A stretch of DNA of 64,000 nt from Palsa-295 sp963785585 (lineage in GTDB: Bacteria; Acidobacteriota; Terriglobia; Acidiferrales; UBA7541). The notes below the pieces were generated by a model. It was given only the letters and a program-made list of their open reading frames with translations, made no database searches and had not been told where the DNA came from. Position numbers and translations under genes: made by a program. The stretch lies in NCBI GenBank assembly GCA_963785585.1, contig CAWAVW010000004.1, forward strand, positions 434,001 to 498,000, given 5' to 3'. Each line of letters opens with the position of its first letter. Positions within the stretch are counted from its first letter, which is position 1. Shown here in pieces: positions 24,827-34,063 of the stretch.

Positions 24827-25447
24827 ATGGCAACTCGCACTGACAAGCGCGGTCCCAACTACGCGCAACTAGCCGCCGGGGCCGAAAAAGCCAAGCCGGT
24901 CTTGCATCAGCACGCCCACGAGATCCAGCCGTACGGTCGAATCGCAAAGCTACCCATCGCGCTCGACGAGAAAGTCTGTGCCGCTAGCGCCGAAAATCTG
25001 AACCAGATCTTGGCCGACACCATTACGTTGCGCGACCTTTACAAAAAGCATCACTGGCAGGTTTCGGGGCACACCTTCTACCAGCTTCATTTGCTCTTCG
25101 ACAAGCACCACGGGGAGCAGGACGAGCTGGTGGACTCCGTCGCCGAACGGATTCAGCTCCTCGGCGCGGTAAGCATCGCGATGGCCGCCGATGTGGCCGA
25201 AACCACAATCATTCCGCGTCCGCCGCGGGGCCGCGAGGAAGTGCCCGTCCAGATCTCACGGCTGCTCGAAGCGCACGAATTCATCCTCCGGGAAGCGCGC
25301 ACCATGGCCCGGCAGGCTTCGAACGACGGAGACGACGGCACCAACGATTTGTTGGTGAGCCAGATTATCCGCACGAACGAGTTGCAGGTGTGGTTCCTTG
25401 CGGAACACCTCGTCGATACTCCCGCGGTTCGCGCTGACCGTTCCTAA
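24827..25447 (+). CDS. Dps-family ferritin-like protein
   Basis: A 206-residue Dps-like protein that stores iron and protects DNA. Ferroxidase ligands are in KKHHWQVSG (His) and FDKHHGEQDELVDSVAERI (D, E), with the usual spacing between them at a subunit interface. About 45 residues before the four-helix bundle are Lys/His/Arg-rich, as in DNA-binding Dps N-termini. A GAGGAG ribosome site precedes the ATG. It is longer than E. coli Dps (167 aa) owing to both ends. Flanking intergenic regions suggest a single-gene unit. Confidence 0.88.
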   Translation: MATRTDKRGPNYAQLAAGAEKAKPVLHQHAHEIQPYGRIAKLPIALDEKVCAASAENLNQILADTITLRDLYKKHHWQVSGHTFYQLHLLFDKHHGEQDELVDSVAERIQLLGAVSIAMAADVAETTIIPRPPRGREEVPVQISRLLEAHEFILREARTMARQASNDGDDGTNDLLVSQIIRTNELQVWFLAEHLVDTPAVRADRS

Positions 25448-25457
25448 CCCCAAATTT

Positions 25458-25488
25458 GCCTCGTACGAGGCTGCGGGATGTGTATAAT
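25458..25488 (+). promoter_or_regulatory. Palindrome and -10 box upstream of the secreted repeat protein
   Basis: GCCTCGTACGAGGC (25458-25471) is a perfect 14-nt palindrome, followed 11 bp later by TATAAT (25483-25488). The palindrome occupies the position of the -35 element, so it could be an operator. It could also be a short 3' hairpin of dps, whose stop is only 11 bp upstream. No classic -35 is visible. Confidence 0.45.
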
Positions 25489-25534
25489 CTCGCAGCTTCG
25501 TACACCAACCCCAAAACCCAGATAAGGAGGAGTC

Positions 25535-26098
25535 ATGGCAAAGGCGTGCGTTCGAATTGGCGCGCGGGCGTTTCTCGCTCTGTGCGCACTCTCGCTATTC
25601 CTCGCGATTGGTACCCGGGCCCAGGATGTGGTTGTCGGCTCCATAGACAAAGTCGATACAGGGGCAAAGACCATCGCAGTGAAAACCGCCGACGGCACCG
25701 TGACGGTGGTGAAGTACACCGGCGACACGACGGTGGCGGGATTGAAAGACGCCGCGCACGGCGGCGATCTCGTCGGTAAAGAGGGCGGACATATCATCGT
25801 CCATGAAGTTCCCGACGGCGCGGATAAAGTGGCCCACGCGGTGACGTATGTCGGTGACTCCACGGTGCACACCACGGAGGGAACCGTGTTTCACGTGGGC
25901 AAGAGGACCAAGACCCTCGGCGTGAAAACCGCGGATGGCACGGTGAAGACCTTCAGCGTGGCCAAACACGCGACGATCGACGGCGGCAAAGACGTTTACC
26001 GCTACTCGGCCGTCAAACTGAAGCAAGGCGACCATATCGTCGTTTACTCCACCGAAGAAGGCGGCAAGGAATTGGCGCACGCTTTCAAACACCTCTAG
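25535..26098 (+). CDS. Secreted protein with a duplicated ~70-residue unit
   Basis: A 187-residue exported protein; the signal peptide ends near TRAQ (residue about 29) after FLALCALSLFLAIG. The mature part consists of two related units. The first (about 34-105) contains AKTIAVKTADGTVTVVKYTGD, GHIIVHEVPDGADKVAHAV; the second (about 117-187) contains TKTLGVKTADGTVKTFSVAKH, DHIVVYSTEEGGKELAHAF. VKTADGTV is identical in both. The pattern suggests two tandem beta barrels of OB or DUF5666-like type, which is an inference. A strong AAGGAGG site precedes the ATG. Function unknown. Confidence 0.75.
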   Translation: MAKACVRIGARAFLALCALSLFLAIGTRAQDVVVGSIDKVDTGAKTIAVKTADGTVTVVKYTGDTTVAGLKDAAHGGDLVGKEGGHIIVHEVPDGADKVAHAVTYVGDSTVHTTEGTVFHVGKRTKTLGVKTADGTVKTFSVAKHATIDGGKDVYRYSAVKLKQGDHIVVYSTEEGGKELAHAFKHL

Positions 26099-26123
26099 GG
26101 ATTTCGTTCGTGCGGCAAAAAAA

Positions 26124-26147
26124 CGGCGCTCTCGGGCGCCGTTTTTT
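26124..26147 (+). terminator. Rho-independent terminator
   Basis: CGGCGC, a 6-nt loop and GCGCCG (26124-26141) followed by TTTTTT (26142-26147), with A-tract on the 5' side. It ends the secreted repeat protein gene, 25 bp after its stop. Confidence 0.85.
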
Positions 26148-26191
26148 GTGTCCTGAGCCTATAACGGCGCTTCGAATATTCCGGGAAGGGG

Positions 26192-26220
26192 TTGAGCAAA
26201 GACGCGACCAACGGTAGAAT
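26192..26220 (+). promoter_or_regulatory. tRNA-Gln promoter
   Basis: TTGAGC (26192-26197), a 17-bp spacer and TAGAAT (26215-26220) form a good housekeeping-type promoter. The start would be near 26227, 28 nt before the mature tRNA. Confidence 0.65.
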
Positions 26221-26254
26221 GGAGTGCTCGCGGAACGCTGGCGAGCCCCACTGC

Positions 26255-26329
26255 TGGGAGGTCGTACAATTGGCAGTACATCAGATTCTGGATCTGATTA
26301 TCCTGGTTCGAGTCCAGGCCTCCCAGCCA
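26255..26329 (+). tRNA. tRNA-Gln (anticodon CTG)
   Basis: The cloverleaf folds fully. The acceptor TGGGAGG pairs with CCTCCCA; the D stem is GTAC/GTAC; the anticodon stem TCAGA/TCTGA holds the loop TTCTGGA with anticodon CTG, reading CAG. The variable loop is 4 nt. The T stem CCTGG/CCAGG holds TTCGAGT. The discriminator base is G and CCA is encoded. U1 at the acceptor end fits tRNA-Gln. Confidence 0.95.
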
Positions 26330-26518
26330 ACTTTTCAGCCCCTGCAATGATCGCCTGCGGTGCAATTCCTTCCTGCGCAAATTTTCCCCAAACCGTTCCA
26401 AAGCCAACAACACCCGCGTTTACATTTGCGCCGGGCAACGCGCAACTGCATTAAACTAGACGCAGCTTCGGTTCGACCGGGCGTCGGTCGCGTTCTCGTC
26501 GAACCGCTGCAACCCTTC

Positions 26519-27259
26519 ATGCCAAAAGTAGCGCTCTTCATTCCGTGTTTCGTGGACCAGCTCACGCCGCAGATCGGCGTGGACATGGCTGCTGTGTTGC
26601 GCCGCGTGGGTTACGAAGTCACATTTCCGAAGGACCAAACGTGCTGCGGACAGCCGGGTTTCAACTCCGGCTATTGGAACGATGCGCGGCCGCTCGCCGA
26701 GCGGTTTCTTCGCGTTTTTCGCGACGCCGAGACGATCGTCTGCCCGTCGGGATCGTGCACCACGATGGTGCGGGTTTTCTATCCGCAACTGCTTGCCGGA
26801 ACCGCACACGAATCCGAAGCGCGGGAAATCGGAAAACGTGTTTTTGAGTTTTCCGAGTTTCTGCTGAAAGTGGCCGAGGTGACCGACGTGGGCGCTTCGT
26901 TTCCGCACCGCGTCACGTACCACGATGCCTGCCACGCACTCCGTGAGTTGCATTTGAAGCAAGAGCCCCGTCAATTGCTGCAAGCGGTGCGAGGCATCGA
27001 GCTGGTGGAAATGCCATTTAGCGAAGAGTGCTGCGGATTTGGAGGCACGTTCTCGACGAAGTTCAGCTCGATTTCCGCGGCGATGGGTGAGACGAAAGCC
27101 GGGAACGCGGCGCAATCCGGAGCGGAATTCATCACGTCCACCGATCCGAGCTGCCTGCTGCAGATTGACGGAATCCTGCGCCACAGGAAATCGCCCATCA
27201 GCACGATTCACATCGCCAGCATTCTGGCGCGCACGGAATCGGCGGGCGGCGCGCGATGA
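26519..27259 (+). CDS. lutA: LutA-type (Fe-S)-binding lactate utilization protein
   Basis: A 246-residue protein with two cysteine-rich CCG domains: FIPCFVDQL with TCCGQPGFNSGYW in the first and TYHDACHALREL with EECCGFGGTFSTKFSSIS in the second. These bind iron-sulfur clusters in LutA/YkgE and heterodisulfide-reductase-like proteins. LutABC oxidises L-lactate to pyruvate. I chose ATG 26519 (MPKVALFIPC) because the CCG domain begins there; the frame opens at 26360 inside the region after the tRNA. It overlaps lutB by ATGA. Confidence 0.9.
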   Translation: MPKVALFIPCFVDQLTPQIGVDMAAVLRRVGYEVTFPKDQTCCGQPGFNSGYWNDARPLAERFLRVFRDAETIVCPSGSCTTMVRVFYPQLLAGTAHESEAREIGKRVFEFSEFLLKVAEVTDVGASFPHRVTYHDACHALRELHLKQEPRQLLQAVRGIELVEMPFSEECCGFGGTFSTKFSSISAAMGETKAGNAAQSGAEFITSTDPSCLLQIDGILRHRKSPISTIHIASILARTESAGGAR

Positions 27260-28668
27260 CCACGGCAGCCCAGGATTTTCTTCGCAATGCGGCGGTGAAG
27301 TCCGCCGATTTGGTTCACCGGAAAACGATTCGCAATAGCATCGATCACTACGACAGCGCCGTGGTGCGCGGCCGCGCTCGCTTTCAGAATTGGCAGGCGG
27401 CGCGCGAAAAATGCCAAGCCATCAAGCGCGAAGCTATCGAGCATCTCGACCGCTACCTCGAAGAATTCGAAACGAACGTGAACGCGCGCGGCGGGCACAT
27501 CTTCTGGGCGGAGAACGGAGAACAGGCGCGGCAGTACATCGCTCGGCTTGCCGAAAATCATAATGTGCGCACCATTTCGAAATCGAAATCGATGGTGGCG
27601 GAAGAAATTCATCTGACGGCTGCACTCGAACAAAAGGGAATCGAAGTTTTCGAGACGGACCTCGGCGAATTCATCGTTCAGTTGCGCAAGGAACCGCCAT
27701 ATCACATCGTTACCCCCGCGATGCATTTGACGCGCGGCCAGATCGCGCAACTTTTCAAGGAAAAACTCGGCGGTATCGACACCGACGATCCTCCCAAGCT
27801 GGTGGCTGCCGCGCGCGAAGCTCTGCGCCGTGCGTTTTTCTCCGCGGAAATGGGAATCACCGGCGCGAATTTTCTGGTGGCAGATCAAGGGCTCGCCGCC
27901 ATTTCCACCAACGAAGGAAACGCCGACCTGGGCGTGACGCTGCCGCGCATTCACGTAGTGCTCGCCGGAATCGAAAAAGTGATACCGCGGATGCAGGATC
28001 TGGCGATTCTTTGGCCGGTGCTGGCGGCGTCCGGCACGGGTCAGCCCATCACCTGCTACAACACCCTTGTGGGCGGACCTCGCGGCGCAAAGGAAACCGC
28101 CGGACCTGAGGAATTTCACGTGGTGCTGCTCGACAACGGGCGCACGGAACTGCTCGCCGACCCCGAGCAGCGCGAAGTGTTGCACTGTATCCGTTGCGGC
28201 GCCTGCCTGAATGCATGCCCGGTGTATCGCAACGTCGGCGGCCACACCTACAACACCGCCTATCCCGGGCCGATTGGCAGCGTGCTCACGCCGCACCTGC
28301 GCGGCCTGAACGAGTTTCAGCATCTTTCCTACGCGTCATCGTTGTGCGGCGCTTGCACCGAAGCCTGCCCGGTGAAAATCGATTTGCACCATCATCTGCT
28401 GGAAAACCGTCGCAACGCCGTAAGCCATGCGGATCGCCCTTTCAGCGAACGGATGGCGTTCAGGATGTGGCGTTGGTCGATGTCGGGAGCTTCGCGGTTT
28501 TCTTTTCTTGCGGCCGTGGGAAAATTTGCATTGCGCGCTCTGTATGGTCTGGGCGCCGAAGGCACGGTCGTCGATCCGCTGCGCCCTTGGACCAAACATC
28601 GAGCCGTGCCCCCACTGGAACAGGAATCCTTCCGCGCGCGCTGGAGCAAAATAAATGCCGACGAGTGA
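27256..28668 (+). CDS. lutB: LutB-type iron-sulfur lactate utilization protein
   Basis: A 470-residue protein. The N-terminal LUD domain (about 60-290) has SKSMVAEEIHL and MGITGANFLVADQG. Two 4Fe-4S clusters follow: CIRCGACLNACPVYRNVGG (about 312-330) and CGACTEACPVKIDLH (about 358-372). A C-terminal LutB extension completes it. It is the electron-transfer part of the LutABC lactate dehydrogenase complex. It overlaps lutA by 4 bp and lutC by 14 bp. Confidence 0.93.
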   Translation: MTTAAQDFLRNAAVKSADLVHRKTIRNSIDHYDSAVVRGRARFQNWQAAREKCQAIKREAIEHLDRYLEEFETNVNARGGHIFWAENGEQARQYIARLAENHNVRTISKSKSMVAEEIHLTAALEQKGIEVFETDLGEFIVQLRKEPPYHIVTPAMHLTRGQIAQLFKEKLGGIDTDDPPKLVAAAREALRRAFFSAEMGITGANFLVADQGLAAISTNEGNADLGVTLPRIHVVLAGIEKVIPRMQDLAILWPVLAASGTGQPITCYNTLVGGPRGAKETAGPEEFHVVLLDNGRTELLADPEQREVLHCIRCGACLNACPVYRNVGGHTYNTAYPGPIGSVLTPHLRGLNEFQHLSYASSLCGACTEACPVKIDLHHHLLENRRNAVSHADRPFSERMAFRMWRWSMSGASRFSFLAAVGKFALRALYGLGAEGTVVDPLRPWTKHRAVPPLEQESFRARWSKINADE

Positions 28669-29317
28669 AAATCCCGGACGCGAAGCAATTCTCGCGCGCA
28701 TTCGCGCGGCGCTGAAAGTTCCGGCGAAAGTTTCCGATTCGCCGGGGCACGTGCACGCCGGCCCTGCCGCTATTTTCGCGCCGATCCTCGATCCTCTGAA
28801 CCGCTTTCAACGGGAGTGCGCCGCGAACAACACGGAATTGATTCTCGCGAACGATCCCGCCGAAAGGAATTCCGCCGTGCGAGGGATTCTCGAAAGTCTT
28901 CCGGCGGGAGAAATTTTCGCGCAGGACGCGCCGACCCTGCGGGATTCTTCGGCGGGTTGGAAGGGGAATCGACCCTTGCGTTGGTCGAAGGAAGGTGGCC
29001 CGCTCGAATCGTCGCAAGCGTCGATCACCCTCGCGGAATCGCTGGTGGCGCAGACGGGCTCGGTCTGCATCTCGTCGGCATGCGGTGGGCGCGGCGCGTC
29101 CGTCGCGGTTCCTGTTCACATCGTTCTGGCGTCGATCGACCAGCTTGTGCCGGACATCGATGCTGCGTTTGCGCGCGCCACCGAACGCGGCACGGCAGCG
29201 AAAAATTCCTACCTTTGCTTGATCACCGGATCGAGCCGGACGGCCGACATTGAAAAGATTCTGGTAATGGGCGCGCACGGCCCGAAGCGTTTGGTGGTAA
29301 TTCTCTCGCTCAGCTAG
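28655..29317 (+). CDS. lutC: LutC-type LUD-domain lactate utilization protein
   Basis: A 220-residue LUD protein. It starts REAILARIRAALKVP, a typical LutC/YkgG opening, and carries ITLAESLVAQTGSVCISSACGGRGASVAVPVHIVL (given as landmark) and the closing LITGSSRTADIEKILVMGAHGPKRLVVILS pattern that marks the family. It overlaps lutB by 14 bp, with the ATG inside the lutB end. It is the last gene of the lut operon and faces the large membrane protein gene by 4 bp. Confidence 0.92.
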   Translation: MPTSENPGREAILARIRAALKVPAKVSDSPGHVHAGPAAIFAPILDPLNRFQRECAANNTELILANDPAERNSAVRGILESLPAGEIFAQDAPTLRDSSAGWKGNRPLRWSKEGGPLESSQASITLAESLVAQTGSVCISSACGGRGASVAVPVHIVLASIDQLVPDIDAAFARATERGTAAKNSYLCLITGSSRTADIEKILVMGAHGPKRLVVILSLS

Positions 29318-30942
29318 TTCGGGGCGCGCGCACCGCGCTGCCCCGGCCTTCTCCACAGCAAAATCTGCCACGCCGCCACAAAGCACGCAAAAAACAACGA
29401 AATGAAATCGGCGAGAGTTCGGTCGATGGTCCGCTCGAAGCGCAGTGTAATTCGATGCTTTCCGGCTTCGACGGGGATGAGCATCTGGCCGAGCCCCGGC
29501 GCCCCGAACGTCTTCACCTCAATGCCATCCACCTTCGCGGCCCATGCCGGAAACGCGAGCAGTCGTACGCCGACAATCTCGTTGCCGCTTGCCACGAATG
29601 TGAAGTCTTTATTCTGCGCCGTCCATCGCTCAATGCCTACCGACTGCGGTGGCACAGGCACCGTCGATTCGGCTTCGTCGTCCCATCGCGTCACGAGCGG
29701 CGCTGGCGGGCCGGGCGGATCGCCATAGGCCACGTCGCTTCCGGGGAGACTGTAACGGTCGCTGCCGAGCGGCTGGTATTCGTCGGTTCCTTCGTAGCCG
29801 TTGCCCGAATGAATTCCTCCCGCCAGCACAGAGATGTCTTCGCTGTCCCACCAGCAATTCCTCACGATCGCCGTTCCGATCCCGGCGATCGCGAGGCCAG
29901 CGCAAGTCCAGGCGACCCATTGCGATCGTTTGCTTGACGGAGTTGCCGCCAGGATAAACGCGAATACAAATCCCATCGGCCCCAGCCAGCGCCAGGGAAA
30001 TTGCACGAAGGCCAGTTTCGGCAACATCCGCCAGAAAATTGCGCTCGGAGGGAGCATCAGAGCGGCTGCCACCACTCCGACCGCGATCACCGACCACCAA
30101 ACCAGCCCGAGCTCGCGCCGGCGGCGCGCCAGGAATACCGCGCCAATTCCCGCGACGAGCATCATCAATATCGCCACGGTCGATACTTTCCAGTTGAACA
30201 GCAAAAACTCGGGATCGGGTTCGTGCGTGAACAGGAAATTCGATGTCGGCCGCAGCAATTGCATCAGCGCCTGATCGATCTGCACCCAACGCTGCTCACG
30301 AGCCGCGGGCAGAATATAGAAAGCCGCCAGGCCAAACCCGCACGCCATGGATGCGCCGCCGGTTAACATCGGCAGCAGGCTACGGCGATAGATGCTGCCC
30401 ACAACCAGAATCAGCGCGAGAGAATAAGTAGCCAGAACCGCTGCCGGCGCGTTCGTCAGCCACACCGCGGCGAACACCAGAGCCAGCGAGGGGACTTTCC
30501 GCCAGCCGAATTGAATCACGCGAATGGCGCGTAAGACTAAAAACGGAAACAGCGCGCTCGCCAGCAACTCGGCAAAATCGCTGCGGTAATAAGCGGTGAT
30601 CAACTGGTACGGATTGAGGGCGCAAATTAACGCACCCGCCGTAGCCTGCGCGGGAGTGAGCCACGCGCGCGCCACTTTCCACATCGCGCAGCCATTCAGT
30701 ACCAGCGCGATCCAAATGAATGCTCCCGGCACCATCCGCCACGGCAGCACCGACCCCAAACCGGCGCCGAGCATCCAAGACGCGGGCGGATAAAAAATGA
30801 ATCGCGGCTCGCCGAAACCGTAATTGGCCCACTCGGCCCACCGCGGGTACAGGATGCCCTCGCGCCACTGACCGGAAACGTCCAGCCACGACGCCATGTG
30901 AAATTGAAAATCGTGGCCGGAGGCGTTGCCCAGGAACCACAT
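29314..30942 (-). CDS. Multi-TM GT-C/YfhO-like membrane protein (start uncertain)
   Basis: A 542-residue protein with about eleven membrane helices and a C-terminal beta-rich ectodomain (about 395-515), ending with one more helix and a basic tail. The opening WFLGNASGHDFQFHMASW, with an acidic residue in the first loop, and the Y-rich FGEPRFIFYPPASW fit GT-C-type membrane glycosyltransferases and YfhO-like proteins. The listed ATG leaves out a likely first helix: in frame upstream (about residues -17 to -1) lies VAFALVALAATAVTAP, and the open frame runs to a stop at 31068 without ATG, GTG or TTG. A CTG start, a misread base or a real ATG here are the options. Its stop overlaps the lutC end by 4 bp. 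Confidence 0.6.
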   Translation of the reverse strand: MWFLGNASGHDFQFHMASWLDVSGQWREGILYPRWAEWANYGFGEPRFIFYPPASWMLGAGLGSVLPWRMVPGAFIWIALVLNGCAMWKVARAWLTPAQATAGALICALNPYQLITAYYRSDFAELLASALFPFLVLRAIRVIQFGWRKVPSLALVFAAVWLTNAPAAVLATYSLALILVVGSIYRRSLLPMLTGGASMACGFGLAAFYILPAAREQRWVQIDQALMQLLRPTSNFLFTHEPDPEFLLFNWKVSTVAILMMLVAGIGAVFLARRRRELGLVWWSVIAVGVVAAALMLPPSAIFWRMLPKLAFVQFPWRWLGPMGFVFAFILAATPSSKRSQWVAWTCAGLAIAGIGTAIVRNCWWDSEDISVLAGGIHSGNGYEGTDEYQPLGSDRYSLPGSDVAYGDPPGPPAPLVTRWDDEAESTVPVPPQSVGIERWTAQNKDFTFVASGNEIVGVRLLAFPAWAAKVDGIEVKTFGAPGLGQMLIPVEAGKHRITLRFERTIDRTLADFISLFFACFVAAWQILLWRRPGQRGARAPN

Positions 30943-31326
30943 GGGGGCGGTGACGGCTGTTGCCGCCAGCGCGACCAGCGCAAACGCGACCGCTGCTTCA
31001 CGGCCTGAGCGTGGGTCATGTGCGGACGACGACTCTTCGTTGATGGCGCTGAAATGGATGGGCTTTTACCTGGCGCGCGGAACCGAAGACCATGTCGCGT
31101 TCCCACGCGACTATCGAGGATACAGAATCTTCGCGGCTTTGCGCCAGAATCGAATGCACACTCCGACTCCTTGATCCCGAGAAACCTCTGCGCCTTGCAT
31201 ATCCCGAGCCGCAGCAGGTAGAGTTCTCAGTGCGGTTTCGAACCCCTTCGAACGGCCCAGCCGAACGGGAGTGCGCCTAATATCGCCGCATCGCAAGCGG
31301 CGCCGCTGCATTCATAAGGATTGTAA
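30943..31326. other. Gap between the membrane protein and the glucosidase
   Basis: The 384-bp gap contains the possible in-frame N-terminal extension of the minus-strand membrane protein (to 31068) and promoters for both divergent genes. The plus-strand glucosidase has AAGGATTG just before its ATG. No RNA gene or repeat is visible. Confidence 0.5.
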
Positions 31327-34059
31327 ATGGACGAAACATTAAAACCTGACGCGAACCCGGATGCTGTCCGTGAACGCGACCCGAAGCTGACCGCCGAAGA
31401 AGAGCGTTTAAAGTCCAGTTCCGAGCGAGAGGTCCACTGGAAACGATGGGGTCCGTATCTTTCGGAACGCCAGTGGGGCACCGTTCGCGAGGATTACAGC
31501 CCCAACGGCGACGCGTGGAATTATTTGCCGCACGATCATTCTCGTTCCCGTGCATACCGATGGGGCGAAGACGGTATCGCGGGATTCTGCGACCGCCATC
31601 AGCACATCTGCTTTGCGCTGGCGCTATGGAACGAGAAAGACCCGATCTTGAAGGAACGACTCTTCGGCCTGACGAACAAAGAGGGCAACCACGGCGAAGA
31701 CGTGAAGGAGTATTACTACTACCTGGACGCAACGCCCACCAGTTCCTACCTTCAGTATCTCTACAAATATCCTCAGGCCGAATATCCATACGACCATCTG
31801 GTGGAGGAAAACGGCAAGCGCACGCATCACGATCCCGAATATGAACTGATCGACACCGGCGTGTTCGCCGAGAACCGCTATTTCGATGTGTTCGTCGAAT
31901 ACGCGAAAGCGCAATCCGAAGACATCCTGATCAAGATCACCGCCTGGAATCGCGGTCCCGAAGCGGCGCCGCTGCATCTACTGCCCTCACTGTGGTTTCG
32001 CAATCGCTGGGACTGGGGCGATGAATACGACCGTCCCCAGGTCTCCCAGGTGGAAGGCATTGACGGCGGCGCGCTGCTGGCGTTGAACGAGTTCCACTAC
32101 GGAAAGCGCTGGCTGCTGATCGAAGGGAATCCCGAAACGCTTTTCACCGAAAACGAAACGAACAACCAACGCTTGTTTCAGACCGAAAACAAGACTCCGT
32201 TTGTCAAAGACGCTTTTCATCGATATATCGTTAACAAGGAAGAAGGCTGCATTAACCCCGATCGCAGCGGAACAAAATTCGCCGCCCACTTTTCAAACAA
32301 CATCGAACCAGGCCAGAGCTGGACGATTCGCCTTCGCCTGACGGATCAGGAAATCGTCCCAACCGGGCGCCCAGTCAAAGACTTCTTTAATGACAACTTC
32401 GAGGCCGTATTCACTCGACGCAAAAAGGAAGCCGACGAATTCTACGCGAAGCGAATCGATCCCAAGCTGAGCGAGGACGCTCATCGCGTCCACCGTCAGG
32501 CGCTGGCCGGCCTTCTGTGGTGTAAGCAGGCGTATCACTACGATGTTCGCCGGTGGCTCGAAGGCGATTCCACACAGCCGAAACCCGATCCCAGCCGCTG
32601 GTATGGCCGCAATCACGAATGGACCCACCTCTATAACTCCGACGTCATTTCCATGCCCGACAAATGGGAATATCCCTGGTACGCGTCCTGGGATCTGGCG
32701 TTTCATTGCGTGACCATGGCTTTGATCGATCCGGAATTCGCGAAGGAGCAGTTGATCCTGTTCCATCGCGAGTGGTACATGCATCCCAACGGGCAGATTC
32801 CCGCCTACGAGTGGAACTTTTCAGACGTGAATCCTCCCGTGCTGGCGTGGGCCGTATGGCGCGTTTACAAGATCACCGCCCGCGTGGAGGGAAAGGAAGA
32901 CCGCAATTTTCTCGAGCGCGTATTCCACAAGCTGCTGATGAATTTCACCTGGTGGGTGAACCGCAAAGACCCCGAAGGCAGGAACGTTTTCGAAGGCGGA
33001 TTCCTCGGTCTCGATAACATTGGAGTGTTTGACCGCTCGACGCCGCTCGGTCCGGGAAATTTTATCGAGCAGTCCGACGGCACCAGTTGGATGGCAATGT
33101 TCTGTCTGGACATGCTGGCCATGTCGCTCGAGCTTGCCAAACAGGATCCGGCGTACGAAGACGTCGCCAGCAAATTCTTCGAGCACTTTGTCTATATCGC
33201 GCAGGCGATGAACGATATCGGCGGTGAAGGCCCGGGAGGCGAAGGCATCGGGCTTTGGGACGAAAAGGACGGTTTTTACTACGACGTGCTGCACCTTGGC
33301 CACACGACCCAACTGCCCATGAAAGTCCGCTCGATGGTGGGCGTGATTCCGTTGTTCGCCGTCGAGACCTTTGAGCCCGAAGACCTGGAAAAGCTGCCAA
33401 GTTTCCGCAAACGCATGGAATGGTTCATGGCGCACAATCCGGATTTTTCCGATCACGTGGACATGAGCCAGACCACTCCCAAGGGCAGCCGGCTGCTGCT
33501 GACGATCGCCAACCGGCCTAAGCTCGAGCGCATTTACAAATACCTGTTCGACGAGAATGAATTTTTCTCCGCCCATGGAATTCGCGCCCTCTCGAAATTC
33601 CATCAGGAGCATCCGTTCGTCTTGAATGTCGGCGGCAGGCAACAAATGGTTGACTACGAGCCCGCGGAATCGACCTCCGATTTGTTCGGAGGCAATTCTA
33701 ACTGGCGCGGGCCGATCTGGTTTCCGCTGAACTTTCTGCTGATCGAATCGCTCCAGCGCGTTCATTACTATTACGGCGATGAATTCAAGGTCGAGTGCCC
33801 GACGGGGTCGGGGCAGCAGAAGACGCTCTGGGAAGCAGCGGGAATCGTTTCGCAGCGGCTTTCGGCGTTGTTCTTGCGCCGCGACGGGAAACGCGCGGTC
33901 TATGGCACTTCCGACGTCTTTCAGAACGACCCTTACTGGCGGGATTTGATTTTGTTTTACGAATATTTTAACGGCGATACGGGCGAGGGCCTCGGTGCCA
34001 GCCATCAGACCGGCTGGACGGCGCTTGTCGCGAAGCTGATCGAGCAGAGCGGCGAATAA
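31327..34059 (+). CDS. MGH1/GH63-like glucosidase
   Basis: A 910-residue protein of the (alpha/alpha)6-barrel glucosidase class near GH63 and mannosylglycerate hydrolase. The N-terminal domain begins with HWKRWGPYLSERQWGTVREDYS and GDAWNYLPHDHSRSRAYRWGEDG, both characteristic. The barrel has YPWYASWDLAFHCVTMALIDP, QIPAYEWNFSDVNPP, EQSDGTSWMAMFCLDML and GNSNWRGPIWFPLNFLLIESL. Candidate acids are the D of SWDLAFH and the E in AYEWNF. There is no signal peptide, so it is cytoplasmic; the likely substrate is a short glucoside or trehalose-like sugar. Substrate is inferred only from the family. Confidence 0.85.
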   Translation: MDETLKPDANPDAVRERDPKLTAEEERLKSSSEREVHWKRWGPYLSERQWGTVREDYSPNGDAWNYLPHDHSRSRAYRWGEDGIAGFCDRHQHICFALALWNEKDPILKERLFGLTNKEGNHGEDVKEYYYYLDATPTSSYLQYLYKYPQAEYPYDHLVEENGKRTHHDPEYELIDTGVFAENRYFDVFVEYAKAQSEDILIKITAWNRGPEAAPLHLLPSLWFRNRWDWGDEYDRPQVSQVEGIDGGALLALNEFHYGKRWLLIEGNPETLFTENETNNQRLFQTENKTPFVKDAFHRYIVNKEEGCINPDRSGTKFAAHFSNNIEPGQSWTIRLRLTDQEIVPTGRPVKDFFNDNFEAVFTRRKKEADEFYAKRIDPKLSEDAHRVHRQALAGLLWCKQAYHYDVRRWLEGDSTQPKPDPSRWYGRNHEWTHLYNSDVISMPDKWEYPWYASWDLAFHCVTMALIDPEFAKEQLILFHREWYMHPNGQIPAYEWNFSDVNPPVLAWAVWRVYKITARVEGKEDRNFLERVFHKLLMNFTWWVNRKDPEGRNVFEGGFLGLDNIGVFDRSTPLGPGNFIEQSDGTSWMAMFCLDMLAMSLELAKQDPAYEDVASKFFEHFVYIAQAMNDIGGEGPGGEGIGLWDEKDGFYYDVLHLGHTTQLPMKVRSMVGVIPLFAVETFEPEDLEKLPSFRKRMEWFMAHNPDFSDHVDMSQTTPKGSRLLLTIANRPKLERIYKYLFDENEFFSAHGIRALSKFHQEHPFVLNVGGRQQMVDYEPAESTSDLFGGNSNWRGPIWFPLNFLLIESLQRVHYYYGDEFKVECPTGSGQQKTLWEAAGIVSQRLSALFLRRDGKRAVYGTSDVFQNDPYWRDLILFYEYFNGDTGEGLGASHQTGWTALVAKLIEQSGE

Positions 34060-34063
34060 AAAT

